A stretch of DNA of 64,000 nt from assembly GCA_963722555.1 (NCBI GenBank), contig CAVRNQ010000007.1, forward strand, positions 620,001-684,000, written 5' to 3'. Below, piece by piece: positions 50,592 to 57,734 of this stretch (the stretch's first letter is position 1; each line of letters starts with the position of its first letter). A program made the position numbers and the translations under genes. Origin of the DNA: Bog-366 sp963722555. GTDB taxonomy: Bacteria; Acidobacteriota; Terriglobia; UBA7540. Below the pieces are notes generated by a model, which searched no databases, was not told where the DNA came from, and was given only the letters and a program-made list of their open reading frames with translations.

Positions 50592-51977
50592 ATGGAAACT
50601 GATCAGGCGATAAAGATCATCTCACTGCTGAACGTGCTTCCCACTTCCGGACTGGCGCGCCTACCGATTCTAATCACGGGCAGGTGGGTGAAGGGCGGCC
50701 GGGAAGTTTCCTTCTCGCCGGAGGAACTGCGCACGGCCGTCGCCAACTTCCGCAAGCTCTCGAACCACGATCTCAACGTGGACTACGACCATGCCTGCGA
50801 GGATCTGGAGCGGGCCGCCGGTGAGCCCACTCCTAGCGCCGGCCGCATTGTCGCGCTCGACGAGCCGGAAATATATCGGGATTCGGGATCCGGGATCCGG
50901 GACTCGGGTCTCGAACCCCGAAACCCGAAGCCCGAGCCCCGGTACATTCTCTACGGCCGCTATGAGCCCACGGAGCGCGCTCGCGAGCTGATCAAAAGCC
51001 GTGAATATCGTTACGTTTCAGCGGCCTTCGCGAAGGACCTTCCCGACCGGAAGACAGGCGAGTCGCAGGGCCTCACGCTCACCAGTGTGGCGCTGACGAA
51101 TCAACCCTTTTTGGACGAACTACCGGAGATTTGGTTATCCGTTGATGGTGCAAGGTTGAAGGTTGAGGATTCAACCTTCAACTCTCAGCCTTCAACGAGC
51201 TCGTTAAACTCAGACCGCCGTCAGGCGGGCAACGGAGGAACAAACCGTATGGCGAAGCTTACCCTCAAGTGCTCCGCGGACGGCATGCACGAAGCCTACG
51301 ACGGAGACAACAAGGTCGGTGAAATCGAACATGACCATCTGCGCCAGTATGCGGCAACGCACCTGGGCAGGGAAGCCGATTCCGACCCGGACAACCTCAG
51401 CGCGCAGTTGGCTGCGACTTTTGCCACAGAAGTTGGCGCGGAAGGCAGGAGCAACGAAGAAATCCGCGGCTTGGTAGCGCTGGCGCTCCATCCACCCAAG
51501 GCCGAGATCACGCTCCTGTGTGAGAGCATCGGCGCGAACGGCGCGCTCGACCGCTCCAAGCTCGATGCCCTCGACGATAGCGGCAAGATCAGCCGCTCGG
51601 CCTGGCGCCGCGCCAAAGACGCCGAGCAGCGCGTGCAAGAGGCCTTCCACCGCGGCCAGATCACTCCCGCCATGCTGGCGACGGGCGCACCGCTGCGCCT
51701 GGCGCTGTCGGATGGCGCAGCCTTCAAGTCGCTCATTGAAGACCGCTCACCCATCCTCAAGCCCAACACGGTTGTCGGCATCGGCGGCTCGGGCTCGGAA
51801 ACCGGTGAATCCCCTCGCCAGCTCTTCTCGCGCCTGGTTGAGGACAAGAAGCAGGAACTCATGCAGGGCGACAAGCGCCTGAACGAGCTGGAGGCGCACC
51901 GCAAGGCCGGGGCACTGGTCGCGAAGGAAAACCCCGACCTGCTCAAGAACTATCGCTCGGACGCAAAGAGCGCGTGA
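50592..51977 (+). CDS. Prohead protease with fused scaffold (Mu gpI-like)
   Basis: The 461-aa protein resembles Mu I. The protease domain (residues 1-190) has ILITGRWVKGGREVSFSPEE, DLNVDYDHACEDLERAAGEP, REYRYVSAAFAKD and LTSVALTNQPFLDELP. A helical scaffold region follows (QVQEAFHRGQITPAMLA, LFSRLVEDKKQELMQ). The protease digests scaffold and itself during capsid maturation. Two repeat elements are translated in frame: residues about 95-117 and 187-205. An internal start at 51249 should yield free scaffold. Confidence 0.85.
   Translation: METDQAIKIISLLNVLPTSGLARLPILITGRWVKGGREVSFSPEELRTAVANFRKLSNHDLNVDYDHACEDLERAAGEPTPSAGRIVALDEPEIYRDSGSGIRDSGLEPRNPKPEPRYILYGRYEPTERARELIKSREYRYVSAAFAKDLPDRKTGESQGLTLTSVALTNQPFLDELPEIWLSVDGARLKVEDSTFNSQPSTSSLNSDRRQAGNGGTNRMAKLTLKCSADGMHEAYDGDNKVGEIEHDHLRQYAATHLGREADSDPDNLSAQLAATFATEVGAEGRSNEEIRGLVALALHPPKAEITLLCESIGANGALDRSKLDALDDSGKISRSAWRRAKDAEQRVQEAFHRGQITPAMLATGAPLRLALSDGAAFKSLIEDRSPILKPNTVVGIGGSGSETGESPRQLFSRLVEDKKQELMQGDKRLNELEAHRKAGALVAKENPDLLKNYRSDAKSA
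50876..50942. repeat. Quasi-palindromic element inside the protease gene (ATTCGGGATCC family)
   Basis: The left arm iterates ATTCGGGATCCGGGATCCGG. The right arm iterates CCCCGAAACCCGAAGCCCGA. The arms pair imperfectly and the element keeps the protease frame open (DSGSGIRDSGLEPRNPKPEP). Confidence 0.7.
51152..51206. repeat. Quasi-palindromic element inside the protease gene (GGTTGAAGG family)
   Basis: AAGGTTGAAGGTTGAGGATT pairs imperfectly with CAACCTTCAACTCTCAGCCT. It is translated in frame just before the internal scaffold start. Same family as 41198-41266. Confidence 0.65.
51249..51977 (+). CDS. Internal in-frame scaffold protein (Mu gpZ-like)
   Basis: ATG 51249 inside the protease frame is preceded by GGAGG (10 nt), and the product (242 aa) begins MAKLTLKCSADGMHEAYDGD. 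In Mu the scaffold Z is made from the 3' part of gene I in the same way. The visible ribosome-binding site and position at the end of the protease domain support it. Confidence 0.65.
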   Translation: MAKLTLKCSADGMHEAYDGDNKVGEIEHDHLRQYAATHLGREADSDPDNLSAQLAATFATEVGAEGRSNEEIRGLVALALHPPKAEITLLCESIGANGALDRSKLDALDDSGKISRSAWRRAKDAEQRVQEAFHRGQITPAMLATGAPLRLALSDGAAFKSLIEDRSPILKPNTVVGIGGSGSETGESPRQLFSRLVEDKKQELMQGDKRLNELEAHRKAGALVAKENPDLLKNYRSDAKSA

Positions 51978-51980
51978 AAA

Positions 51981-52136
51981 GAAGGAGTCAGGAGCTATAA
52001 GTCAGGAGTCAGGAGAAAACAAAAACCTGGCTCCAGCTTTTGACTCCCGACTTTTGGCTGAACCACGGAGAAGGGGCAGGCCTCAGAAAGTACGAAGTAT
52101 TTATTCTGATTCCTGGCTCCTGACTTCTAACTTCTT
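51981..52136. repeat. Quasi-palindromic element AGTCAGGAGTCAGGAG / CTCCTGACTTC
   Basis: The left arm is GGAGTCAGGAGCTATAAGTC and its iterations. The right arm includes TGGCTCCTGACTTCTAACTT, with an inner pair CCTGGCTCCAGC/GACTCCCGAC. It fills the gap between protease and decoration genes, stopping just before AAGGAG. Confidence 0.7.
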
Positions 52137-52151
52137 TTAAGGAGAATTGAC

Positions 52152-52655
52152 ATGTTTGGAAACCAAGGATTGACGGCCGCCAAGTTCGACACGAACATCC
52201 GCGCGCTGCGCGGCACGGTCATGGGCTTGCCGGTCACGAACCTGTCGACAGAATCCGATTTCTATGTCGGACTGCCGACCGCCCTCAACGCGGCACCCAC
52301 CGGCGTGCTGGCCCAAGATGTGGTGGAACCGGGCTACCCGCTGACTTCGGAACTCTGGCTCGACCCCAACACGGGCAATCCCATCAATGGCTCGACCCCC
52401 CCCGCGCCTTTCATTTCGCAAGGCCGCGCCTGGGGATTGATTACTTTCGCGCCGGAAGCGGAAGTGATCGCGGCGGATACCACCATCCAGGCCGAGGACG
52501 ATGTGGTTATTGCGGACGCCTACGGCCGCGTCACCTCGATCCGCAACCTCACTACCGGAACCACCGCCTACGTCGTGGGCAAAGCGAAGTACCCGTCAAC
52601 CGTGGCGAACCAGCGGATTCGCATTCAGGTGAATCTGCGGCAGGTGAAGGTCTAA
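52152..52655 (+). CDS. Capsid decoration-like protein
   Basis: The 167-aa protein has a strong ribosome-binding site (AAGGAG). Beta-rich sequence (FYVGLPTALNAAPTGVLAQD, GLITFAPEAEVIAADTTIQ, DDVVIADAYGRVTSI) resembles DUF2190-type decoration proteins. In Mu-like phages such proteins lie between protease/scaffold and the major capsid gene, which is the order here. It probably trims or stabilises the capsid surface. Confidence 0.6.
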   Translation: MFGNQGLTAAKFDTNIRALRGTVMGLPVTNLSTESDFYVGLPTALNAAPTGVLAQDVVEPGYPLTSELWLDPNTGNPINGSTPPAPFISQGRAWGLITFAPEAEVIAADTTIQAEDDVVIADAYGRVTSIRNLTTGTTAYVVGKAKYPSTVANQRIRIQVNLRQVKV

Positions 52656-52730
52656 GAACCGGGATACGGGATTCGGGACTAGGGGCTCGGGGCTTTCCCG
52701 AGTCCCGAAACTCGAATCCCGAGGCCCGGC
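52656..52730. repeat. Quasi-palindromic element GGGATTCGGGACT / AGTCCCGAAACTCG
   Basis: The left arm iterates CGGGATTCGGGACTAGGGGC. The right arm iterates CCCGAGTCCCGAAACTCGAA. It starts at the stop codon of the decoration gene. Confidence 0.75.
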
Positions 52731-52778
52731 AGTCCGGCGCCCGATGTGGAATCCATTGCGGACCACCACACTGCGCGC

Positions 52779-52845
52779 GATTCGGAATTCGAGATTAGGG
52801 CTTCGGGTTTTCCCGAGTCCCGAGTCCCGAATCCCGAGCCCCGAG
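52779..52845. repeat. Quasi-palindromic element, same family, before the capsid gene
   Basis: GATTCGGAATTCGAGATTAG and its opposite CGAGTCCCGAATCCCGAGCC form arms. It ends 8 bp before the major capsid ATG, next to its GAGG ribosome-binding site. Confidence 0.75.
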
Positions 52846-52852
52846 GTTTTTC

Positions 52853-53794
52853 ATGGAAGTCTCTCTTGCCCATCTCGACCAGTTTCTGACCAACTATTCC
52901 ATTGTCTACCGCAACCAGGATTTTGTGGCCGGCCAGCTTTTCCCCGACTTTCCGGTCTCGAAACAGAACGACCGCTACCCGATGTTCGGGTTCGAGCGTT
53001 TCAAGGCCTACAACACGGAGCGCGCCCCCGGCAGCGAAGCCAACGAGATGCCCGGCTGGCGCATGTCGAACGACGAGTATTACTGCGACGGCAAAGCGCA
53101 GAAACAGCTCATCCCCGACGAGTTGCGCGCCAAGTGGGATTTCTCCACCGGACCTGAAGTCTTCACCACGGAGACGCTCGCAGACATCATCGACAAGCAG
53201 CGCGAAATTCAGGTGTTCAACCTGCTCATGAACTCCGGCGCGGTGCCCAGCACTACGCTCGCGGGCACGGCCCAGTGGAGTGATTTTCAGAACTCGGATC
53301 CCGTTGCCGCCATCACCGCGCAGCGTTCCACTATTCTGCTGAGCTGCACCAAGGAACCCAACACCCTCCTGGTCGGCTATCCCGTCTGGCTGCAGCTCAT
53401 CCAGCACCCGATCATCCTTGACCGCTTCAAGAACCACGCGCTGCCCCTCGGCTACCCGACCGATCAGCAGCTTGCCGGATTGTTCAATGTTGGCAACTTT
53501 GTTGTTGCCAAAGCACTGTATGACACAACCCAACAAGGCGTGGCGCACAACCTCAACTACGTCTGGGGTAAGAACGCCATCCTGGCTTACGTGCCGCCGG
53601 GGCAGGGCCAGTTGATGATCACGCCGGGCACCACTTTCCGCTGGCTCTATGGCGTGCCGCAGAACGGCGGCATGCTGGTGAAGCGCTATCGCGTCGAGGA
53701 ACGCAGTGGCGACATGATCGAGTACCAAACCTACTATGCCGTGAAACTTGTCGTCCCGGGCGCGATGTATGTGTTCAAGAGCGCCGTGGCGTAA
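52853..53794 (+). CDS. Major capsid protein
   Basis: The 313-aa protein occupies the Mu-T position directly after scaffold and decoration genes. It starts with a helical arm (LDQFLTNYSIVYRNQDFVAG). It contains QLFPDFPVSKQNDRYPMFGF, a spine-helix region with LADIIDKQREIQVFNLLMN, and a C-terminal beta region (VEERSGDMIEYQTYYAVKLV). This fits an HK97-fold capsid subunit of the family found in Mu-like and other environmental phages. Assignment is by order, length and pattern. Confidence 0.75.
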   Translation: MEVSLAHLDQFLTNYSIVYRNQDFVAGQLFPDFPVSKQNDRYPMFGFERFKAYNTERAPGSEANEMPGWRMSNDEYYCDGKAQKQLIPDELRAKWDFSTGPEVFTTETLADIIDKQREIQVFNLLMNSGAVPSTTLAGTAQWSDFQNSDPVAAITAQRSTILLSCTKEPNTLLVGYPVWLQLIQHPIILDRFKNHALPLGYPTDQQLAGLFNVGNFVVAKALYDTTQQGVAHNLNYVWGKNAILAYVPPGQGQLMITPGTTFRWLYGVPQNGGMLVKRYRVEERSGDMIEYQTYYAVKLVVPGAMYVFKSAVA

Positions 53795-53796
53795 GG

Positions 53797-53866
53797 AAAA
53801 GTCCGAAGTCCAGAGTCCGATGTCCGATGCCGCTTGCTTCGGACCTCGGACTTAGGACTCAGAAAT
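53797..53866. repeat. Quasi-palindromic element AGTCCGAAGTCC / GGACTTAGGACT
   Basis: The left arm iterates AAGTCCGAAGTCCAGAGTCC. The right arm is CTTCGGACCTCGGACTTAGG. It fills the junction after the capsid gene. Confidence 0.7.
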
Positions 53867-53875
53867 GGAGATTTT

Positions 53876-54235
53876 ATGCCCAAATATCAAGTGCTTCACC
53901 CCATCGAGAAGAACAACGTCATGTACCTTCCCCAAGCCGCCGACCAGCCTGCCCAGGATGGGGGCCCGAAGCAGGTGCCCAGCGCCTGCCACGGGAAGCT
54001 GATCCCGGTGGACACCTCCGGCGAAATCGATCTGACCGAAGCCGAGGCCAGCATTCTCGTCCACGGCCAGGTTCCCATGTTTCAGGGCAAGGCCGACGCG
54101 ATCGGCGGCCAGGAAGTCCGGGAGAAGAAAGCCCAGGAAGAAGCGGAAGCGGCCGCCGCCAAAGCCGCGGCCGACAAGGCCGAGTACGCGGAGTTCGTGG
54201 CATTCAAGGCCGCGAAGGCGAAAAGCAAAAAATAG
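53876..54235 (+). CDS. Small head-tail region protein with Ala/Lys-rich tail
   Basis: Start 53876 (MPKYQVLHPIEKNNVMYLPQ) has GGAG 5 nt upstream. The 119-aa protein has a compact N-terminal half and a C-terminal helix of Ala/Glu/Lys (EEAEAAAAKAAADKAEY). It resembles small accessory proteins after the capsid gene in siphophages. Function unknown. Confidence 0.55.
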   Translation: MPKYQVLHPIEKNNVMYLPQAADQPAQDGGPKQVPSACHGKLIPVDTSGEIDLTEAEASILVHGQVPMFQGKADAIGGQEVREKKAQEEAEAAAAKAAADKAEYAEFVAFKAAKAKSKK

Positions 54236-54307
54236 CAATCAGCCGTCAGCACTCAGCCGTCAGCTTAATGCTTTAGCTGATAGCTGAGAGCTGATAGCTG
54301 ACAGCTT
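54236..54307. repeat. Quasi-palindromic element CAGCCGTCAGC / AGCTGATAGCTGA
   Basis: The left arm is CAGCCGTCAGCACTCAGCCG. The right arm iterates AGCTGATAGCTGAGAGCTGA. It starts at the stop codon and ends before GGAGG of the next gene. Same family as 58627 and 63950. Confidence 0.75.
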
Positions 54308-54322
54308 GAACCGGAGGTTCAG

Positions 54323-54613
54323 ATGGCAGCTTCAGCAACTTGCACCACGCTTTACAGTTTCCGCGAGGAACGGCGGCGCTTGTACCGCCGCATCCGGGTG
54401 GACATCACCGGCCTCGTGAGTGGCGCCAACACCATCGCCCATGGCATCACCAAGCGCGAAGCGCCCGCGCAGGGCGCAGCGCCCATCGAGGAGCGGGTCC
54501 TGTTGACCTCGAACGTCGCCGTGCACCGCACGCAGGCCGCCGACTCGACGAATCTCTATTACACCGTGGACTCGGGCTCGGGCACGACGATCAGCGTGTT
54601 CGTCACCGCCTAG
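54323..54613 (+). CDS. Small structural protein, 96 aa
   Basis: GGAGG precedes the ATG. The product is beta-rich (RVDITGLVSGANTIAHGITK, NLYYTVDSGSGTTISVFVTA) and lies between capsid and DUF1320-like genes. It may be a neck or decoration protein; no family is recognised. Confidence 0.5.
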   Translation: MAASATCTTLYSFREERRRLYRRIRVDITGLVSGANTIAHGITKREAPAQGAAPIEERVLLTSNVAVHRTQAADSTNLYYTVDSGSGTTISVFVTA

Positions 54614-54615
54614 AC

Positions 54616-54749
54616 ATCGGGTGATCGGGTGATCCGGTGATCGGGTGAACCAAGAGGATCGGGAGATCCGATGATCGGGTGAACAAAGAACGAGAAGATT
54701 CGCATCTCTCTCCTATTCATCCGATCACCCGATCACCCGATCTCCCGAT
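54616..54749. repeat. Large quasi-palindromic element GATCGGGT / ACCCGATC
   Basis: The left arm iterates ATCGGGTGATCGGGTGATCC and ATCGGGAGATCCGATGATCG. The right arm iterates CCGATCACCCGATCACCCGA. The loop is about 50 nt. This is the clearest member of the family. It fills the whole junction before the DUF1320-like gene. Confidence 0.8.
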
Positions 54750-54763
54750 AGAGGGACGCACCT

Positions 54764-55297
54764 ATGACTTACACCACCGTTGACAACGTCGCCGGCATGT
54801 TCCCGACCTTCACGCGCAACGGGCCGAAGGGTCCTTCCGACGCGCTCATACAGGCCTTCATCAATGATGTCGCGGCGGAAATCGATGCGGTACTGCAGCG
54901 GCGCTTTCAGGAAGCATACGCCAGCCAGGGATTCGCCGCCTGGCAGGGGACCCTCGGCCAGGGTCAGTTGAACGTCCTGGAAAAGATCAACCGTTACGGT
55001 GCGTGCGCCCAACTGGCGGACGTCTTCGATACTTCCGGGATCACCGCCGCGGCGCGCGTGGCGAAGGGCTTTGAAGACAAGTTCCGGGACGCGTACAACA
55101 AGCTCAACGCCCGGGACGCGGACGGCAAGCCGCTGACCCAGGGGGGTGATTACGACTATCTGTTTGATCCCCTCGCCAAAGTCGAGACCCCGCGATCGCA
55201 AATCGGCGGCGTGGCCGGCGGCGACCAGCAACCCCAGCCCGCCAGCGCGGAAGGGACGAAAGTGAACTTTCGCAAGTGGGACCGGAGTGAATTCTAA
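54764..55297 (+). CDS. Mu gp36-like (DUF1320-type) head completion protein
   Basis: The 177-aa protein has an N-terminal YTTVDNVAGMFPTFTRN and SDALIQAFINDVAAEIDAVL, a helical pattern with NKLNARDADGKPLTQGGDYD near the end. It fits the DUF1320/gp36 neck proteins of Mu-like phages and gp6-type connectors. It follows the capsid module in the expected position and would extend the portal ring. Confidence 0.6.
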   Translation: MTYTTVDNVAGMFPTFTRNGPKGPSDALIQAFINDVAAEIDAVLQRRFQEAYASQGFAAWQGTLGQGQLNVLEKINRYGACAQLADVFDTSGITAAARVAKGFEDKFRDAYNKLNARDADGKPLTQGGDYDYLFDPLAKVETPRSQIGGVAGGDQQPQPASAEGTKVNFRKWDRSEF

Positions 55298-55380
55298 GAT
55301 CGGGTGATCGGGAGATCTGGTGAGCAAGGAGTCAATTCGGAGTGGGGTTGTTGTTCACCCGATCACCGGATCACCCGATT
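55298..55380. repeat. Quasi-palindromic element GATCGGGTGATCGGGAG / CACCCGATCACCGG
   Basis: The left arm AGATCGGGTGATCGGGAGAT pairs with TCACCCGATCACCGGATCAC across a 35-nt loop. It begins at the gp36-like stop codon. Confidence 0.8.
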
Positions 55381-55433
55381 TTGGACGGGTTGAAAAGTTG
55401 AACAAGTCAGCGAGTTGAAAAAGGACAAATCCC

Positions 55434-56009
55434 ATGGGCGCGTGGAGCCCTGCTTATCAAGCCCAATTCGCGAAACCGCTCGTGAACCAACTGATCGCCT
55501 TGATTCAGCGCGACCAGAGCGCGGCGCTCGCCGTCATCAATGCCGGGCGCGCCGCCGATGGCAATCAACCCCTCGACCCCATCACGGAATTCCACAAGGG
55601 TCCTGGGCCGCGGACCGGTTGGCCCTGGATCTCTCTGGAGGTGGGGGGCACGACCTTTGACCGCAGCGCTGACAAAACCACCCGCCATCATGAAACCCGC
55701 ATTCTCCTGGCACTCGAGACGGGACAGTACGATCAGGAAACGGCCCAGGAAGACGCGCACGACTATGCGCGCCTGCTCGACATGATCATCACCAGCGCGG
55801 GGCCGTGGCCCGCGCTCACCGACTGGACGACCCCGCTGCCGATTCAGCATTCGACCACGCAGACGGGTACCACGGCCCCCAACGCTTCCGGGACGGTCTC
55901 GGACGTTTTCGTCGAATCGCATGTCCCCAACAAGGTCAGTGTGCCCGGGGTGGAAGCGCCGGTGATGAGGATTACGCTGACAGTGCTCTTCGAATTGGAG
56001 GAGACGTAG
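55434..56009 (+). CDS. Neck/tail-terminator-like protein
   Basis: The 191-aa protein follows the gp36-like gene, where Mu-like phages encode gp37-type and siphophages encode tail-terminator proteins. It has an N-terminal helix (FAKPLVNQLIALIQRDQSAA), central beta strands (WPWISLEVGGTTFDRSADKT, HHETRILLALETG) and a C-terminal strand (MRITLTVLFELEE). Tail terminators share this build. Assignment is positional. Confidence 0.5.
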   Translation: MGAWSPAYQAQFAKPLVNQLIALIQRDQSAALAVINAGRAADGNQPLDPITEFHKGPGPRTGWPWISLEVGGTTFDRSADKTTRHHETRILLALETGQYDQETAQEDAHDYARLLDMIITSAGPWPALTDWTTPLPIQHSTTQTGTTAPNASGTVSDVFVESHVPNKVSVPGVEAPVMRITLTVLFELEET

Positions 56010-56010
56010 G

Positions 56011-56078
56011 CGAAGTCCGAAAATCGAAACTCGCAAATCCCGGCGAGTTTCGAGATTCCAGGTTCGATTTTCGCGTTG
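56011..56078. repeat. Quasi-palindromic element GAAAATCGAAACTCG / CGAGTTTCGAG...GATTTTCGC
   Basis: GAAAATCGAAACTCGC pairs with GCGAGTTTCGAG and GGTTCGATTTTCGC. It starts at the stop codon and ends just before GAGGAG of the tail tube gene. Confidence 0.75.
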
Positions 56079-56088
56079 AGGAGACAAT

Positions 56089-56877
56089 ATGGCTTTAGGT
56101 ACTCCCACCCCCACTCTGATTCATCAAGGCCCCGGATGGCTCTATTTGAATGTCTGCGCGCCCGCCAGCGGCAAGCGGCACATCGTCAGCGCCGACGGCA
56201 CGCCCGCGCAGCCGGCCTGGTCGGGGTCACAAGCCGTCACCGCCGGGCAGATGATCGTGGACTCGAATGGCAACATCCAGGAGTGCACGACCGGCGGCTC
56301 GACCGGCAGTAATGCGCCCACTAGCTGGGGCAGCGTGGTAGGCGCCGCGACTGCGGACGGCACGAGCGTGGTCTGGACCTGCACGGCGCTGGGCCCGGCT
56401 TATCTGTTCGCCGGGGCGCTGGAAGGCGTCACGGACCTCGATATCGGCGCCAAGGTCGAGGAAACGACCGCCGACCAGGAAACCCTGCCCATCGATGCCG
56501 TCATGACCGGCGAAGTGGACTCGATCGCCGTAACGCTGAAGGAGTCGGATTGCGGCAAGCTGCAACTGCTCGTTCCGCACGGCACCTACTCGACGGGCAC
56601 GGACAGCGCGTTGCCAGCCGGCGCACAGGCGTATGAAGAAATCGCTTTCGGCGGATTGAAACCGGTGCCCAAGTACAGCGTCCTGCTCATCTCCAAGCGC
56701 AAGGACCAGACCGCAAAGTTCGTCATCTCCCAGATCTACCGCGCCTATCAAAAAGAGACAGTGAAGCTGCCCTTCCAGCGCGGCAAGGAGACGACATACA
56801 AAGTGACCTTCCAGGCCATCGCAGATCAGAACCGGGCGGTTGGCGATCGCGGCGGGAAAGTCTATCGCCAGACCTGA
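56089..56877 (+). CDS. Tail tube protein
   Basis: The 262-aa protein has GAGGAG upstream. Residues 1-110 include an Ig-like or carbohydrate-binding insertion (WSGSQAVTAGQMIVDSNGNI). The rest follows a tube-protein pattern: GVTDLDIGAKVEETTADQET, DAVMTGEVDSIAVTLKESDC, KETTYKVTFQAIADQNRAVG. No sheath gene lies beside it, so the tail is non-contractile. It precedes the tail chaperone genes as in siphophages. Confidence 0.7.
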   Translation: MALGTPTPTLIHQGPGWLYLNVCAPASGKRHIVSADGTPAQPAWSGSQAVTAGQMIVDSNGNIQECTTGGSTGSNAPTSWGSVVGAATADGTSVVWTCTALGPAYLFAGALEGVTDLDIGAKVEETTADQETLPIDAVMTGEVDSIAVTLKESDCGKLQLLVPHGTYSTGTDSALPAGAQAYEEIAFGGLKPVPKYSVLLISKRKDQTAKFVISQIYRAYQKETVKLPFQRGKETTYKVTFQAIADQNRAVGDRGGKVYRQT

Positions 56878-56991
56878 TCAACCGCTCATACGCGGAGAGG
56901 CAGAGGCTGAGCCAATTAAGAATTCCCGGCGCCTCAGCCCCTCTGCGGTCGAGAACGTTTGCCGTTTGACTTGTGCTTGAGTGGGTGCGTT

Positions 56992-57576
56992 ATGAGTGAG
57001 ACCGGCATCGCCAAAGCTGAAGACTTCCAGCAGGCCCTCCACAGAACCAACGTTGAGAGGGTCACCCTGCCGCGCTCCGGGCTGACCGTGCTGCTCTGCC
57101 GGCCGCCGGTTTTTGCGGCGCTCCGCCTGGGCCGCGAAGGCACGAAACTGCAGACCAAGATCACGGAAGCCACCCCGGAAGGAATCAAAGCGGAAGACAT
57201 CGTGGCGTTATCCGACTGGGTCACGGAAACGCTCTCCCGTCTCTTCCTACAGCCGCGCTTTTCCGGCGCGCCCAAACCTGGTGAGATCGGTTTGGGGGAT
57301 ATCCTGGTAGACGATCTGAAATACATCTTTCGCTGGTTGAGGGGCGAGGTTTTCAGTACCGGGACTCGGGATTCGGGATCAGGGATTGGGGAATCGAACC
57401 CCGAATCCCAAACCCCGAATCCCGGTTCTTCGACTGAAGACCTCGCGCCCTTTCCTGGAGAACCACGAGCGGCTTCTGTACTTCGCGGAAGTGGCGAAGC
57501 GCAGCCAGTGCCGCCCCAGCCAACTGCTGGAGCTCACGGGGATGCCGGCGTATGCGTTGGATTGTGCCGCGGCTGA
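56992..57576 (+). CDS. Tail assembly chaperone, zero-frame product
   Basis: Start 56992 (MSETGIAKAEDFQQALHRTN). The conserved part is residues 1-119 (PPVFAALRLGREGTKLQTKI, ILVDDLKYIFRWLRGEV). After that the zero frame runs through a quasi-palindromic repeat into low-complexity, non-protein-like sequence. The protein-like continuation is in the +1/-2 frame from 57344. This is the G/GT arrangement of lambda- and Mu-like phages, placed between tube and tape measure. The functional short form probably ends near or within the repeat. Confidence 0.7.
   Translation: MSETGIAKAEDFQQALHRTNVERVTLPRSGLTVLLCRPPVFAALRLGREGTKLQTKITEATPEGIKAEDIVALSDWVTETLSRLFLQPRFSGAPKPGEIGLGDILVDDLKYIFRWLRGEVFSTGTRDSGSGIGESNPESQTPNPGSSTEDLAPFPGEPRAASVLRGSGEAQPVPPQPTAGAHGDAGVCVGLCRG
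57341..57347 (+). promoter_or_regulatory. Candidate -2 ribosomal frameshift site GGGGCGA
   Basis: The zero frame reads AGG GGC GAG; slipping back two bases gives GCG AGG TTT and enters a frame open to 57637. From memory, phage Mu uses -2 frameshifting at a similar G-run plus CGA in its tail chaperone genes. An inverted repeat (57346-57357 with 57433-57444) starts right at the site. Confidence 0.55.
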
Positions 57577-57637
57577 AGCCCTTGCGGCGTGCGAGCGGGA
57601 GAAGTCTGAGACCCAGGCAAGCTTGATCGAGTGGTGA
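57344..57637 (+). CDS. Tail assembly chaperone frameshift extension (T part)
   Basis: This frame has no stop from 57344 to 57637. After the repeat it encodes RPFLENHERLLYFAEVAKRS, then QLLELTGMPAYALDCAAAEA and LAACEREKSE, a helical domain of the kind seen in T parts of G/GT chaperones that bind tube and tape measure. It has no own start with a ribosome-binding site, so expression by frameshifting from 56992 is inferred. The product would be about 215 aa. Confidence 0.6.
   Translation, partial: ARFSVPGLGIRDQGLGNRTPNPKPRIPVLRLKTSRPFLENHERLLYFAEVAKRSQCRPSQLLELTGMPAYALDCAAAEALAACEREKSETQASLIEW
57346..57444. repeat. Quasi-palindromic element inside the tail chaperone gene
   Basis: Outer arms GAGGTTTTCAGT and ACTGAAGACCTC match at 11 of 12 pairs. 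Inside, CGGGACTCGGGATTCGGGAT opposes CCCCGAATCCCAAACCCCGA. Same family as 52656 and 59086. It lies exactly over the inferred frameshift junction and could serve as the stimulatory structure. Confidence 0.7.
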
Positions 57638-57734
57638 CCTTGCTCCCTCAGATCCTCCACCTCTTGAACAGCCGGAGGAGCTGGGGCAGTTGCAGAAGCC
57701 GCGGAAGTGAAAACCCGGAAACGACGGAGTGCCA

